From: Paenibacillus tianjinensis | GTDB taxonomy: Bacteria > Bacillota > Bacilli > Paenibacillales > Paenibacillaceae | Direction of reading: 5' to 3' | Assembly (NCBI RefSeq): GCF_017086365.1 | Contig: NZ_CP070969.1 | Location: 1,178,001-1,242,000 of the forward strand | DNA length: 64,000 bases | Part shown: in pieces, positions 8,950 through 17,276 of the stretch | Layout: each line of letters opens with the position of its first letter | Numbering within the stretch: the first letter of the stretch is position 1 | Made by a program: the position numbers and the translations under genes | Notes under the pieces: model-generated | Databases searched by the model: none | What the model saw: the letters and a program-made list of their open reading frames with translations, nothing else | Told to the model about the DNA's origin: nothing

Positions 8950-8978
8950 TTGACGGGCACCAGCGGCTTTGGTAAAGT
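8950..8978 (+). promoter_or_regulatory. Promoter of the sulfate transport operon
   Basis: TTGACG (8950-8955), a 17-base spacer and TAAAGT (8973-8978) precede cysT by about 95 bases. The intervening leader is AT-rich and ends in GGAGGTGGGGGG. No S-box or T-box signature is visible. An AT-rich GGAATAATTAT stretch there is vaguely like CymR sites but is not sufficient for a call. Confidence 0.5.
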
Positions 8979-9073
8979 AGTAATAATTATAAAACCAAGT
9001 ATGTTAATAGGAATAATTATGGCGTAATGGCTACTATACCGACCGGATACCCGGAGGTGGGGGGACTTATAAC

Positions 9074-9889
9074 TTGAATTCGCTGCTAAGACACAAGGGA
9101 TGGACCTGGGGATTTCGCACAACTATATTGCTGTATTTTGTAGTATTGATCATTTTGCCGATTATGGGCGTCTACTACAATTCGTTTTCGCTGGGCTTCA
9201 GCAGCTTTGCCGAGAGCATAAGTGACCCTATTGCCTGGAAGTCGGTACTCCTCACGCTGAAATTGGCCGTTATCGCTACAGTCATAAATGTACTGCTCGG
9301 TACAATGATCGCCTGGGTGCTGATTCGCTACCGTTTTCCCGGTAAAGCTCTGCTGAACAGCCTGGTCGATCTGCCCTTTGCCCTGCCGACAGCAGTAGGG
9401 GGACTGATGATTCTGCTGCTGCTCGGCCCCGGCAGTCTGATAGGCGGGCTGGCGGAGAAGCTCGGCTTCGAGATTGTTTTTCATCAGCCGGCAATCGTGA
9501 TAGCCATGATTTTCGTTACTTTTCCGTTTGTGATCCGCGCGGTGCAGCCGCTGCTGGAGGAGCTTGACCCTTCCGAGGAGGAAGCGGCTTATACGATGGG
9601 AGCCAAGAGCAGCCGGGTATTCCGGCAGGTCATTCTGCCCTCCATGGCTCCAGGGATGATTAGCGGAGGAATGCTTGCTTTTTCACGGGCGCTGGCCGAG
9701 TTCGGTGCTGTAGTGCTTGTAGCAGGCAATATTCCGGGACGGACACTCGTATCCTCCGTGTTTATTTTCGGTGAGGTAGAAAGTGATAATCCGGTTGGCG
9801 CCGCTGCGGTGTCTGTTATTCTATTGACCTTATCCTTTGTGATTCTCTGGCTGATTAATATGCTGCAGATGCGGGGGAGAAGATCATGA
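9074..9889 (+). CDS. cysT: Sulfate ABC transporter permease CysT
   Basis: This is a 271-residue inner-membrane permease of the sulfate/thiosulfate importer. It has about six hydrophobic helices. The EAA-type loop that contacts the ATPase is PSEEEAAYTMGAKSSRVFRQVILP at residues about 170-195. The conserved LVDLPFALPTAVGGL block identifies the CysT/CysU branch. The start is TTG at 9074, supported by a GGAGGTGGGGGG ribosome binding site. The stop overlaps the cysW ATG (ATGA), so translation is coupled. It partners with CysW, CysA and the lipoprotein at the operon end. Confidence 0.93.
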   Translation: MNSLLRHKGWTWGFRTTILLYFVVLIILPIMGVYYNSFSLGFSSFAESISDPIAWKSVLLTLKLAVIATVINVLLGTMIAWVLIRYRFPGKALLNSLVDLPFALPTAVGGLMILLLLGPGSLIGGLAEKLGFEIVFHQPAIVIAMIFVTFPFVIRAVQPLLEELDPSEEEAAYTMGAKSSRVFRQVILPSMAPGMISGGMLAFSRALAEFGAVVLVAGNIPGRTLVSSVFIFGEVESDNPVGAAAVSVILLTLSFVILWLINMLQMRGRRS

Positions 9890-10683
9890 GAAGACTATGG
9901 ATTGGACTCACTTATCTTGTGTTTTTCCTGCTGATTGCGGCTCCCCTGGGCAAGATGACCACGGAAGCCTTCAGCGAAGGCTTCGGCGGCTTCTGGGCAT
10001 CCCTGTCCCGGCCGGAGGCGCTGCATGCGCTGATGATGACCGGGCTTGTTGTAACTGTGGTTACGCTGCTGAACACCTTGTTTGGAATTATGATGGCTCT
10101 TTATCTTGTACGTGCCAACTGGCTGAGCGCAAAGCTGAGAGGACTGCTGAACAGCATCGTCGATCTGCCATACGCTGTATCTCCGGTCATTGGCGGACTG
10201 ATGATTGTGCTGCTGCTGGGACCGGATAGCGCTTTAGGCGCGGTATTCGAACAAATCGGAGTAAAGATTGTTTATGCTTTTCCGGGAATGGTCATTGCCA
10301 CGCTGTTTGTCACCTTCCCGCTGATGGTGCGTGAGGTGATGCCGGTGCTGCAGGAGATCGGTTCACAGCAGGAGGAGGCCGCTTCGACGCTCGGGGCGTA
10401 TGGCTGGACAACCTTTTGGAAGGTCACCTGGCCTTCGATCCGCTGGGCGGTCATCTACGGTGTAATTCTTACGGTTGCCCGCTCGCTGGGGGAATTTGGT
10501 GCGGTACTGGTCGTTTCCGGCAACATCATGAACAAAACCCAAACCGCTACTACACTGGTTTATCAGGATGTAGAGAATTTCAATGTGACTGCTGCGGGCG
10601 GTGTGGCGCTGGTACTGGCCGCGTTCTCCGCAGGGCTGCTGCTGTTAATGGAATGGAGTAAAAGAAGAAAGGGTGTGCACTAG
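9886..10683 (+). CDS. cysW: Sulfate ABC transporter permease CysW
   Basis: This is the second permease subunit of the sulfate importer, 265 residues with about six transmembrane helices. It shows the CysW-type block IVDLPYAVSPVIGGL and an EAA loop QQEEAASTLGAYGWTTFWKVTWP. It overlaps cysT by four bases and ends in TAG, two bases before cysA, so all three are one transcript. It is paralogous to CysT over its whole length, as expected of this heterodimer. Confidence 0.93.
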   Translation: MRRLWIGLTYLVFFLLIAAPLGKMTTEAFSEGFGGFWASLSRPEALHALMMTGLVVTVVTLLNTLFGIMMALYLVRANWLSAKLRGLLNSIVDLPYAVSPVIGGLMIVLLLGPDSALGAVFEQIGVKIVYAFPGMVIATLFVTFPLMVREVMPVLQEIGSQQEEAASTLGAYGWTTFWKVTWPSIRWAVIYGVILTVARSLGEFGAVLVVSGNIMNKTQTATTLVYQDVENFNVTAAGGVALVLAAFSAGLLLLMEWSKRRKGVH

Positions 10684-10685
10684 AG

Positions 10686-11750
10686 ATGCATGTAGAAGTT
10701 CGGGGACTGAATAAGCATTTTGGAGATTTTCACGCCGTTAAGGACATCAATTTCGGAATTACCAAAGGTCATCTGATTGGCCTGCTCGGGCCAAGCGGCG
10801 GCGGCAAAACCTCGATTCTGCGCATGCTGGCAGGACTAGAGACGCCGGATAGCGGTGAAATTATTTTTCATGGCAAAACGGTCAATACTCTTCCGCCCCA
10901 GGAGCGGGAAATCGGCTTTGTGTTCCAGAACTATGCGCTCTTTAAGCACATGACCGTGTATGAGAATATTGCCTTTGGGCTTAAGGTGAAAAAAGTAAAC
11001 AAAAATACCATCCATGGCCGGGTGATGGAGCTTGTCGAGCTTACCGGGCTTAAAGGATTCGAGAAGCGATATCCGCATCAGCTCTCCGGGGGCCAGCGTC
11101 AGCGGGTGGCGTTTGCCCGGGCACTTGCACCTGAGCCGCAGCTGCTGCTGCTGGATGAACCTTTTGCAGCCATTGATGCGAAGATCCGCCAGGAGCTGCG
11201 TTCATGGCTTCGCGAGCTGATTGAACGTGTCGGCATCACCTCGATCTTCGTTACGCATGACCAGGATGAAGCGATTGAAGTTGCCGATGAGATTATGATC
11301 ATTAATCAGGGGCGTCTGGAGCAGAAGGGGACCCCGTGGGATATTTATAAGGAGCCGAAGACGCCGTTCGTGGCTACCTTTATCGGAGAATCTACGCTGA
11401 TTGAGAGCGCTAATGAGCTGAAAGGCTTCAAGAATGCGGGTGGCGGTAAACCGACGAAGGCGCTGATCCGTCCGGAATATATTGAAGTAGGCCATCTGCA
11501 TGAATTCAAAATGGCTTCGGCCACAGAGCAGGGCATTGTGAAGCACTTGCATTTCCGCGGAAGTGAATGGCTGGTAGAGGTTGAGGTGAACGGGCATAAG
11601 CTGGTGACTTACCGGTCTCTGGAGAAAGAGACACTTACACCGGGCCAGGAAATTTCCGTGCTTGTCCACCGCGCCTATCTGTTCAATGACGAGCGCAGCT
11701 GGATTCAGGAGAACGGGCTGAAGGAAGATCCGATGCCTGTGTTTATTTAA
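10686..11750 (+). CDS. cysA: Sulfate/thiosulfate ABC transporter ATP-binding protein CysA
   Basis: This 354-residue ATPase energises sulfate import. Walker A is GPSGGGKT at residues 35-42, the Q-loop is Q81, the signature LSGGQ is at 133-137, Walker B LLLLDEP at 153-159 and the H-loop is in VTHDQDEA. The C-terminal third is a TOBE-like regulatory domain, as in CysA. The start lies two bases after cysW. It is followed closely by the substrate-binding lipoprotein gene. Confidence 0.94.
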   Translation: MHVEVRGLNKHFGDFHAVKDINFGITKGHLIGLLGPSGGGKTSILRMLAGLETPDSGEIIFHGKTVNTLPPQEREIGFVFQNYALFKHMTVYENIAFGLKVKKVNKNTIHGRVMELVELTGLKGFEKRYPHQLSGGQRQRVAFARALAPEPQLLLLDEPFAAIDAKIRQELRSWLRELIERVGITSIFVTHDQDEAIEVADEIMIINQGRLEQKGTPWDIYKEPKTPFVATFIGESTLIESANELKGFKNAGGGKPTKALIRPEYIEVGHLHEFKMASATEQGIVKHLHFRGSEWLVEVEVNGHKLVTYRSLEKETLTPGQEISVLVHRAYLFNDERSWIQENGLKEDPMPVFI

Positions 11751-11769
11751 ACAAAGGATGTGTGCCGGG

Positions 11770-12840
11770 ATGAGGGTTCTCAAAAGGAGCAGACAACTGC
11801 ACGGATGGCTGGCAGCCCTAATGCTGGCAATGCTCGCACTGGCTCTGGCCGGCTGCGGGAACGGTAAGGAAACGGCGGAAGGTGCAGTGGCTCCGCAGCA
11901 AGGTGATCTGACGCTAGTTGTCGGCGCCTATAGTGTGGTGAAGGATGCGATGAGTGATATTCTGCCGCTGTTCGCAGCGGAGTGGAAGGCCAAGACGGGC
12001 CAGAAGATCGTATTCCAGGAGTCCTACGAAGCTTCGGGTACCCAAGCCCGGGCGATTGCCGGAGGATTCGAGGCGGATGTAACTCTGCTGGCCCTGGAAG
12101 GCGATGTCGGGAAGCTGGTGAAGGCCGGACTCGTAGCGGATACATGGAAAGATCACGGTGTGAACGGTATGGTGACCCGCTCAGTAGTGGCGCTTGGCAC
12201 GCGGGAGGGCAACCCGAAGGGGATTCATGATTTTGCCGATCTCGCAAAGCCTGGTGTTAAGGTGCTCTACCCGAATCCGAAGACGTCCGGCGGAGCGCAG
12301 TGGGATATCAACGCGATCTATGGCGCCGGATTGAAGCTGTCCGAGGAGCAGACAGGGGTTAAGGACCCTGCTGCCGCCAAAGCTTTTCTGAAGAGCGTGC
12401 ATGCCAATGTGGAATCGCTGGATAAGAGCGGGCGGGCTTCGATGGCGGCCTTTGAGTATGGCGTAGGCGATGTCATTGTCACTTACGAGAATGAGCTGCT
12501 GGCGCGGATTGCCCAGGGCGTGAAATATGAGGTTATCCTTCCGAAGGATACGATTCTGATCGAGAATCCGGCTGCGGTCGTAGATAAATATGCCGATGAA
12601 CATGGTACGCGTCAGGCTGCTGAGGCGCTGGTGGATTTCCTGACCACAGAGCAGGCGCAGGAGGTCTTCGCCAAATACGGCTTCCGTCCGGTAAACGAGC
12701 AGGTTTATGCGGAGAATGAGAGCCGTTATCCGGTTCCTTCCGGGCTGTTCGGGATCGATTATCTCGGCGGCTGGGCGGAGGTCCGGGAGACGCTGTATTC
12801 CAAGCGGGGTGTCTGGTATCAGGTGCTGGCGGGCATTTAG
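11770..12840 (+). CDS. sbp: Sulfate-binding lipoprotein (Sbp family)
   Basis: This is the extracellular substrate-binding subunit of the sulfate importer, about 356 residues. A signal peptide ends in the lipobox LALAGC, with Cys29 as the lipidation site. The mature protein has the sulfate-binding family blocks GAYSVVKDAM, QESYEASGTQARAI, TSGGAQWDINAIYGA and GVGDVIVTYENE. I prefer the ATG at 11770, because AAAGG directly abuts the alternative ATG at 11758 with no spacing. In many operons sbp comes first; here it is last, after cysA. A terminator follows at 12897. Confidence 0.9.
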   Translation: MRVLKRSRQLHGWLAALMLAMLALALAGCGNGKETAEGAVAPQQGDLTLVVGAYSVVKDAMSDILPLFAAEWKAKTGQKIVFQESYEASGTQARAIAGGFEADVTLLALEGDVGKLVKAGLVADTWKDHGVNGMVTRSVVALGTREGNPKGIHDFADLAKPGVKVLYPNPKTSGGAQWDINAIYGAGLKLSEEQTGVKDPAAAKAFLKSVHANVESLDKSGRASMAAFEYGVGDVIVTYENELLARIAQGVKYEVILPKDTILIENPAAVVDKYADEHGTRQAAEALVDFLTTEQAQEVFAKYGFRPVNEQVYAENESRYPVPSGLFGIDYLGGWAEVRETLYSKRGVWYQVLAGI

Positions 12841-12896
12841 CCTCTCGACTGCCGGCCGGCGGCTGTGATTAAAGCGGAAATAATGGATAAGCAGAG

Positions 12897-12930
12897 CCGT
12901 TCCTTCAGTGCTGGAGGGGCGGATTTTTTT
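12897..12930 (+). terminator. Terminator of the sulfate operon
   Basis: CCGTTCCTTC and GGAGGGGCGG form a 10-bp stem with three G-T pairs around a six-base loop, then A and seven T. It lies 57 bases after the sbp stop. Confidence 0.7.
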
Positions 12931-12943
12931 GATGCAAAAAACG

Positions 12944-13147
12944 GGGCGGAGCGGCGGAATCAACGGTAAAAATTCCGTAGATTGTCCGTAAAGTGGGCGG
13001 AGCGGCGGAATCAACGGTAAAAATCCCGCTGATTGTCCGGAAAGTGGGCGGAGCGGCGAAATCAACGGTAAAAATCCCGTTGATTGTCCGGAAAGTGGGC
13101 GGAGCGGCGAAATCAACGGTATAAATCCCGTTGATTGTCCGTAAAGT
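12944..13147. repeat. 51-bp tandem hairpin repeat, four copies (fifth beyond the IS)
   Basis: Four adjacent 51-bp units begin at 12944, 12995, 13046 and 13097, each starting GGGCGGAGCGG. Each contains AATCAACGG, an AT-rich loop, and CCGTTGATT or a one-base variant, so each unit can fold into a 9-bp hairpin. Copies 3 and 4 pair perfectly; copies 1 and 2 have one mismatch. A fifth copy at 14572-14616 continues the array on the far side of the IS256 element. It does not look coding. Confidence 0.9.
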
Positions 13148-13217
13148 GGGTAGCGTCAAGAAGTTTGTGTAAGAGAGCAGAATGTAACTTCTCGGGTGTT
13201 CGTTGGTAAGTGCAGAT

Positions 13218-13253
13218 GTTCTTTGGGGCGGGGGAGACCCCGCCCCAAAGAAC
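13218..13253. terminator. Perfect 16-bp hairpin downstream of the IS256 transposase
   Basis: GTTCTTTGGGGCGGGG and its exact complement are separated by four bases, just after the transposase stop and inside the IS. No T run follows on either strand. It may stop transcription or shield against outside readthrough; the role is inferred. Confidence 0.45.
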
Positions 13254-13266
13254 AAGGGATTTCGAG

Positions 13267-14457
13267 TTACTTCTCTGGCTCTGCCTGCGCTGGATATCGC
13301 TCTTCAAACATCTCATTTAGTTTCTTCTTTACTTCCAGATCGCCGAAGCCGCGAATGACCCGTTCGCTAAAACGTTCGTTGTAATCGATGACGTCCAGGT
13401 AGACAATTTTCTCTGCCGCATCCATATTCGTGAGGCTGTTCATCGGCTTCAGGCGTTTTCGAATTTCCTTGTTCATTCGTTCAATCGGATTGGATGTGTA
13501 GATGGCTTCTTTTATGAGCACGGGATACTTGTAAAAGGTCAGCAGCGTCGGTAACTGTTCTTCCCAGGACCGCATTTCTTTCGGGTAGAGCTTGCCCCAT
13601 TTGGCCTTCACCGTGTCAAACGCAGCCCGGGCCAGATCATGGTCTGCAGCCGTGTAGATGGTCTTCAGATCTTCAATGACTTCCGTTTTGTGCTGAACTC
13701 GAATTTTCGGAAAGGTCGAACGCACTTTGTGGACGATACAATGCTGCACATCCGCCTTCGGATAAGTTTCACGGAACGCTGCATCGAGTCCCGGAAGCCC
13801 ATCAAACACGCCCAGCAAGACTTCCTGGACACCACGGTCGTAGAGGTCTTTGAGCACCTCGCGCCAGCCGTTTGCGCTCTCCTGGCCGCCTACGTAAAAG
13901 CCAAGGATCTGGCGGTGACCGTCTTCGTCGATCCCCATGGCGAAATAAACGACTTCTCCGCTAACGGTGCTGCGCTTGAGTTTCACATATAGGCCATCCA
14001 GGTAGATAACGGAGTAGCGTTTGTTTAACGGGCGCTTCTGCCACTGATGAATGTCGTCAAGTACCGTAGCTGTAATGTTGCTAACGGTCGTGGGTGAATA
14101 GTGGCTGCCGAACATACTTTCAATGAACCGGGCCACATCTCGCGTTCCCATACCACTTTTGTACATCTGGATGACAGCCTCCTCTAGCCATCCATCTCGC
14201 CGCTGGTAGGGCTCGAACAACTGCGTTTGGAAGGCTCCTTGACGGTCCCTAGGAACGGCCAGATCCTCTACATTTCCGTATTTCGTGTGTAGATCCCGGG
14301 TGTAGTATCCGTTGCGGCTGTTGTGGTTCCCGGCTTCTTCACTGGTCATGAATTGCTGGATTTCCGCTTTCATAATGGACTCTAGATTATCTTTTACAAA
14401 TTGGGTGACAAGATTTTCAAATAGATTATTTAACATGTTTTCGGGTAGAATAGTCAT
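13267..14457 (-). CDS. IS256-family transposase
   Basis: This is a 396-residue transposase of the Transposase_mut (IS256) family. The catalytic residues appear in YLDGLYVK (first Asp), LGVFDGLPGL (second Asp) and NPIERMNKEIRKR (Glu). The C(2)H-type signature lies in DVQHCIVHKVR. The N-terminal DNA-binding part includes NSRNGYYTRDLHTKYG. Full length for the family with no frameshift. It is transcribed on the minus strand from inside the element. Confidence 0.95.
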   Translation of the reverse strand: MTILPENMLNNLFENLVTQFVKDNLESIMKAEIQQFMTSEEAGNHNSRNGYYTRDLHTKYGNVEDLAVPRDRQGAFQTQLFEPYQRRDGWLEEAVIQMYKSGMGTRDVARFIESMFGSHYSPTTVSNITATVLDDIHQWQKRPLNKRYSVIYLDGLYVKLKRSTVSGEVVYFAMGIDEDGHRQILGFYVGGQESANGWREVLKDLYDRGVQEVLLGVFDGLPGLDAAFRETYPKADVQHCIVHKVRSTFPKIRVQHKTEVIEDLKTIYTAADHDLARAAFDTVKAKWGKLYPKEMRSWEEQLPTLLTFYKYPVLIKEAIYTSNPIERMNKEIRKRLKPMNSLTNMDAAEKIVYLDVIDYNERFSERVIRGFGDLEVKKKLNEMFEERYPAQAEPEK

Positions 14458-14571
14458 CGAGTAGGGTTCCTTTCTTGGTGGACTTCGACAATCCCGAGAA
14501 TACCCTACTTTTTTGTTGCCTGACTAGGCTCCAAATCTTGGTACACAACTTACTTTACGCCATCGTAAAGT

Positions 14572-14616
14572 GGGCGGAGCGGAGAAATCAACGGTAAAAA
14601 TCCCGCTGATTGTCCG
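14572..14616. repeat. Fifth copy of the 51-bp hairpin repeat
   Basis: GGGCGGAGCGG followed by AATCAACGG, the AT-rich loop and CCGCTGATT repeats the unit seen at 12944-13147. It is separated from copy 4 only by the IS256 element and its target duplication. The following bases to 14807 hold no recognisable gene. Confidence 0.85.
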
Positions 14617-14807
14617 GGTATTCTTCCCGTGGACAAGCGTAAGAGTGTTCTGGCTGTGAAGCCAGGCCTCAGAGAAGCTGAATGTTTAGCCATCCGGGTG
14701 ATTTTGTTCCAAGGCTCATTGGAAGCTTAATGGATGAGTTGAACTGTGATATGTACTATAATGGGGGTTACATAACTTCCGAACCGGAACTGAAGGAGAG
14801 AGTGAAG

Positions 14808-15590
14808 ATGGATACGCTGGTGTTTTTGGGGACAGGCGACGCCATGGGCGTACCCCGGGTGTACTGCAGCTGTGAGACCTGCATGGAAGCTAGAACGGAC
14901 GGGCGGAATGCCCGCCTGCGCTCATCCGTGCTTATAGATAACGGCAGTGATTTTCTGGCGATTGACTGCGGGCCGGACTGGCGGCGGCAAATGGAGCTGC
15001 AGGGATTGCGCAGTATGCGCAGACTGCTGGTGACCCACGCCCATTTCGATCATATCGGGGGGCTGCCGGAATGGGCGGATGCCTGCCGCTGGATGGGCTA
15101 TAGAGGTGAGCTGTATGCACCGGCAGAGGTGATCCCAGTGATTCTGCGGCAGTATCCATGGCTTAGCGGCCATATTGATATGATTCCCTGCGATGACGGA
15201 ATCGCGCTGGATGGCTAGCAGATCAGCACCTGGCGGGTGAACCATGGCAAGAACGGCTATTCCTATGCCTACCGGCTGGAAAAGAAAGGGTATGCGTGGG
15301 TGTATTGCTCTGACTCCATCTCGCTGGGACCGGAGGAGACCAAACCGATGGTTGGGGCGGATCTGCTGGTGCTGGGCACAAGCTTTTATTACGAGGCGGC
15401 GGAGCTGTCTACACGCTCTGTATATGATATGACGGAAGCAGCCGAGCTGCTGAAGCTTATTGAGCCGCGCCGCACCATATATACCCATATGTCGCATGAT
15501 GTGGATATCCGCAAAGACTACATTTTGCCGGAGGGAGTTACTCTGGCTGAGACAGGGATGAAGGTTGCGCTGGAGCGGGGAAAGAGTTGA
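14808..15590 (+). pseudogene. PhnP-like metallo-beta-lactamase-fold hydrolase, in-frame amber stop
   Basis: The reading frame encodes a 260-codon hydrolase resembling PhnP, the phosphoribosyl cyclic phosphodiesterase. It begins MDTLVFLGTGDAMG at the ATG 14808 (AAGGAG upstream), has a CxCxxC zinc site (YCSCETC) and the metal motif THAHFDH. A TAG at 15216-15218 splits it, and the same frame continues to 15590 with conserved segments (YSYAYRLE, VLGTSFYYE, THMSHDVD). A single CAG-to-TAG change would explain it. The truncated 136-residue product would lack the distal metal ligands. A base error is the alternative. Confidence 0.8.
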
Positions 15591-15765
15591 AGACCTGCTC
15601 ATTATTCTGCGGTATCTAACTCCACGTAAAATACCGGCTTTGTCCCTTTGTCACTCCTAGAAAATGCTCTCCGGGCGGCCGTTCATGGTGCATACCAGGT
15701 GGTCTGCTGAATAAACTTAGTTTTAATAGACGCGGCATTCCTGCCATATTAGCAGCATTTAAATA

Positions 15766-15805
15766 GGGACCCTACTTAGCGGCGTATGCCGCCGGGCAGG
15801 GTCCC
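15766..15805. terminator. Terminator-like hairpin between the PhnP-like and SDR genes
   Basis: GGGACCCT (15766-15773) pairs with AGGGTCCC (15798-15805), with an inner GCGGC/GCCGC stem. It lies between convergent genes. T runs are weak. Confidence 0.55.
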
Positions 15806-15810
15806 TGTCT

Positions 15811-16581
15811 TTAATTCATGGTCATGCCGCCGGTGACATTGATCGCCTGGCCGGTCATATAAGCAGAGAGGGGACTGGCGAGAAACAGTACAACATTAGC
15901 CACATCCTCCACTTCAGCCGTCCGGCCCAGCGGCACCTGTGAGCGATCCTCAGCCAGTATATCCTCCGGCTCCATTCCGCGTAAAGCGGCACCTTCGACA
16001 CGCTCACGCCGTTTCATATCCGTCTCCACAATGCCCGGACAGACGGCATTTACCAGAATCTGTTCCTTGGCCAGCTCCAGTGCCATCACTTTGGTGAAGC
16101 CCAGCACGGCATGCTTGGAGGCAACATAGTTGCCCATACAGCGGTAGCCGTTCTTGCCTGCCTGTGAAGCGATGTTGATGATTCGCCCTCCGCCGCCCTG
16201 CCGAAGCATCTGCCGCGCACCGGCTTGAGAAACCAGATACACGCCTTTGGCGTTGATATCCATGACCTTATCCCAATCCGCTTCCTTGATATCCACGGCA
16301 AAATCCATCGTTGACATGCCGCTGTTATTCACCAAGAAGTCAATCCGGCCAAACGTCTCCACCGCACAGTCAATCAGCCGCGCAGCATCCCCGCTCATTG
16401 TCACATCCATCCGGATCAGCACCAGCCGCTCATGTACACGCGCCAGCTCTGCCTTGCAGGCGATATCGCCGATGACGACATTTGCTCCAGCCTCAAGGAA
16501 CAAATTGGCGATGCCTTTGCCTATCCCGGTAAGCCCCCCGGTGACCACCAGTGTTTTTCCAGTGAAATCAATACTTAGCAT
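15811..16581 (-). CDS. SDR family NAD(P)-dependent oxidoreductase
   Basis: This is a 256-residue classical short-chain dehydrogenase. The cofactor motif TGGLTGIG is at about residues 14-21, the NNSG block near 85, a catalytic Ser in INIASQAG and the YVASK Tyr/Lys pair near 150. The C-terminal VTGGMTMN ending is typical of the family. Similar proteins act on sugars, polyols or acetoin; the substrate is not clear. It lies 21 bases after luxS on the same strand, so it is probably cotranscribed. GGAGG sits about 12 bases before the ATG. Confidence 0.87.
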   Translation of the reverse strand: MLSIDFTGKTLVVTGGLTGIGKGIANLFLEAGANVVIGDIACKAELARVHERLVLIRMDVTMSGDAARLIDCAVETFGRIDFLVNNSGMSTMDFAVDIKEADWDKVMDINAKGVYLVSQAGARQMLRQGGGGRIINIASQAGKNGYRCMGNYVASKHAVLGFTKVMALELAKEQILVNAVCPGIVETDMKRRERVEGAALRGMEPEDILAEDRSQVPLGRTAEVEDVANVVLFLASPLSAYMTGQAINVTGGMTMN

Positions 16582-16602
16582 GGCTGCCCTTGTCCTCCCG
16601 GA

Positions 16603-17058
16603 TTAGCTTCTGAACGGGTCATCACTGATGCCTGCTTCGAGCACGATGCGGGCATATTCCTGGGCACTGAACAAAGAGTGGTCCTTATAGTTGCCACATT
16701 CGAGGGCAGAAACTGCCGGAACATGCTCTGTTTCAAGCACTTTATTCAGTACCTTGGTCAGCGCGGCAGCGACATCGGCAGGATTATGCTCATCCCAGAT
16801 AATCAGATAAAAACCGGTTCTGCAGCCCATCGGGGAAATATCAATAATGCCTTCAAGCTCATCGCGTAAATACGTGGCCAGCAGATGCTCCAGCGTATGG
16901 ACAGCGGCAGTAGGCAGGGCATCCACATTCGGCTGCAGCAGCCGCAGATCGTATTTCTGAATCGTGCTGCCTTTTTCATTTTTTTCGGTCCCTGCAATCC
17001 GGACGTAAGGGGCTTTTACTTTGGTATGATCCAATTGGAAACTTTCAACTTTAGCCAT
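16603..17058 (-). CDS. luxS: S-ribosylhomocysteine lyase
   Basis: LuxS cleaves S-ribosylhomocysteine to homocysteine and the autoinducer-2 precursor, completing the activated methyl cycle after MTA/SAH nucleosidase. The 151-residue protein has the metal motif HTLEH ([15 protein letters not shown]) and the conserved GCRTGFY block with the catalytic Cys. The third metal ligand lies in [18 protein letters not shown]. It is transcribed first in a two-gene unit with the SDR, and lies divergent from the metQ operon, which ends in mtnN, the enzyme that makes its substrate. Confidence 0.96.
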   Translation of the reverse strand: MAKVESFQLDHTKVKAPYVRIAGTEKNEKGSTIQKYDLRLLQPNVDALPTAAVHTLEHLLATYLRDELEGIIDISPMGCRTGFYLIIWDEHNPADVAAALTKVLNKVLETEHVPAVSALECGNYKDHSLFSAQEYARIVLEAGISDDPFRS

Positions 17059-17158
17059 GTTTTCTCTCCCTTTCGGTCTTTTTCATATCAACCTATCACA
17101 ATGTCAAAAGGAAGTAAATAGTTAATCTGAGTATTCCACTCAACTTAGTTAAAATGTA

Positions 17159-17187
17159 TTGACATGAATAATAATGCATTGTAACAT
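17159..17187 (+). promoter_or_regulatory. Sigma-A promoter of the metQ operon
   Basis: TTGACA (17159-17164), a 17-base spacer and TAACAT (17182-17187) lie 90 bases before metQ. ATGCATT occurs inside the spacer and again at 17207, a possible regulator half-site pair. No S-box riboswitch is visible in the leader. Confidence 0.6.
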
Positions 17188-17276
17188 ATGAATCAATTAA
17201 ATTCTGATGCATTTACTTGGTATTAATTCACGCCTGCGATGCACAGAAAAAGATACTTAAGGGGGAGAAATAAACG

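Larger units (their letters stand above)
13149..14564 (-). mobile_element. IS256-family insertion sequence, complete
   Basis: The element is 1416 bp with terminal inverted repeats matching at about 17 of 23 positions (13149-13171 against the complement of 14542-14564; both share GCGT and TTGTGTA). It is flanked by a perfect 8-bp direct repeat GTAAAGTG (13141-13148 and 14565-14572), the target duplication size expected for IS256. The target lies at the junction of two units of the 51-bp repeat array. It encodes one full-length transposase, so it is probably functional. Confidence 0.93.

Noticed and set aside
12944..13147. CRISPR array
   Set aside because: Units are directly adjacent with no unique spacers, and no cas gene is present.
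14678..14761. TATAAT near 14755 as a promoter of the PhnP-like gene
   Set aside because: The only TTGAAC upstream is 12 bases away, too close for a sigma-A spacer.
17059..17276. S-box or T-box leader before metQ
   Set aside because: Neither the SAM-I core nor the T-box consensus is visible; the leader is short and AT-rich.
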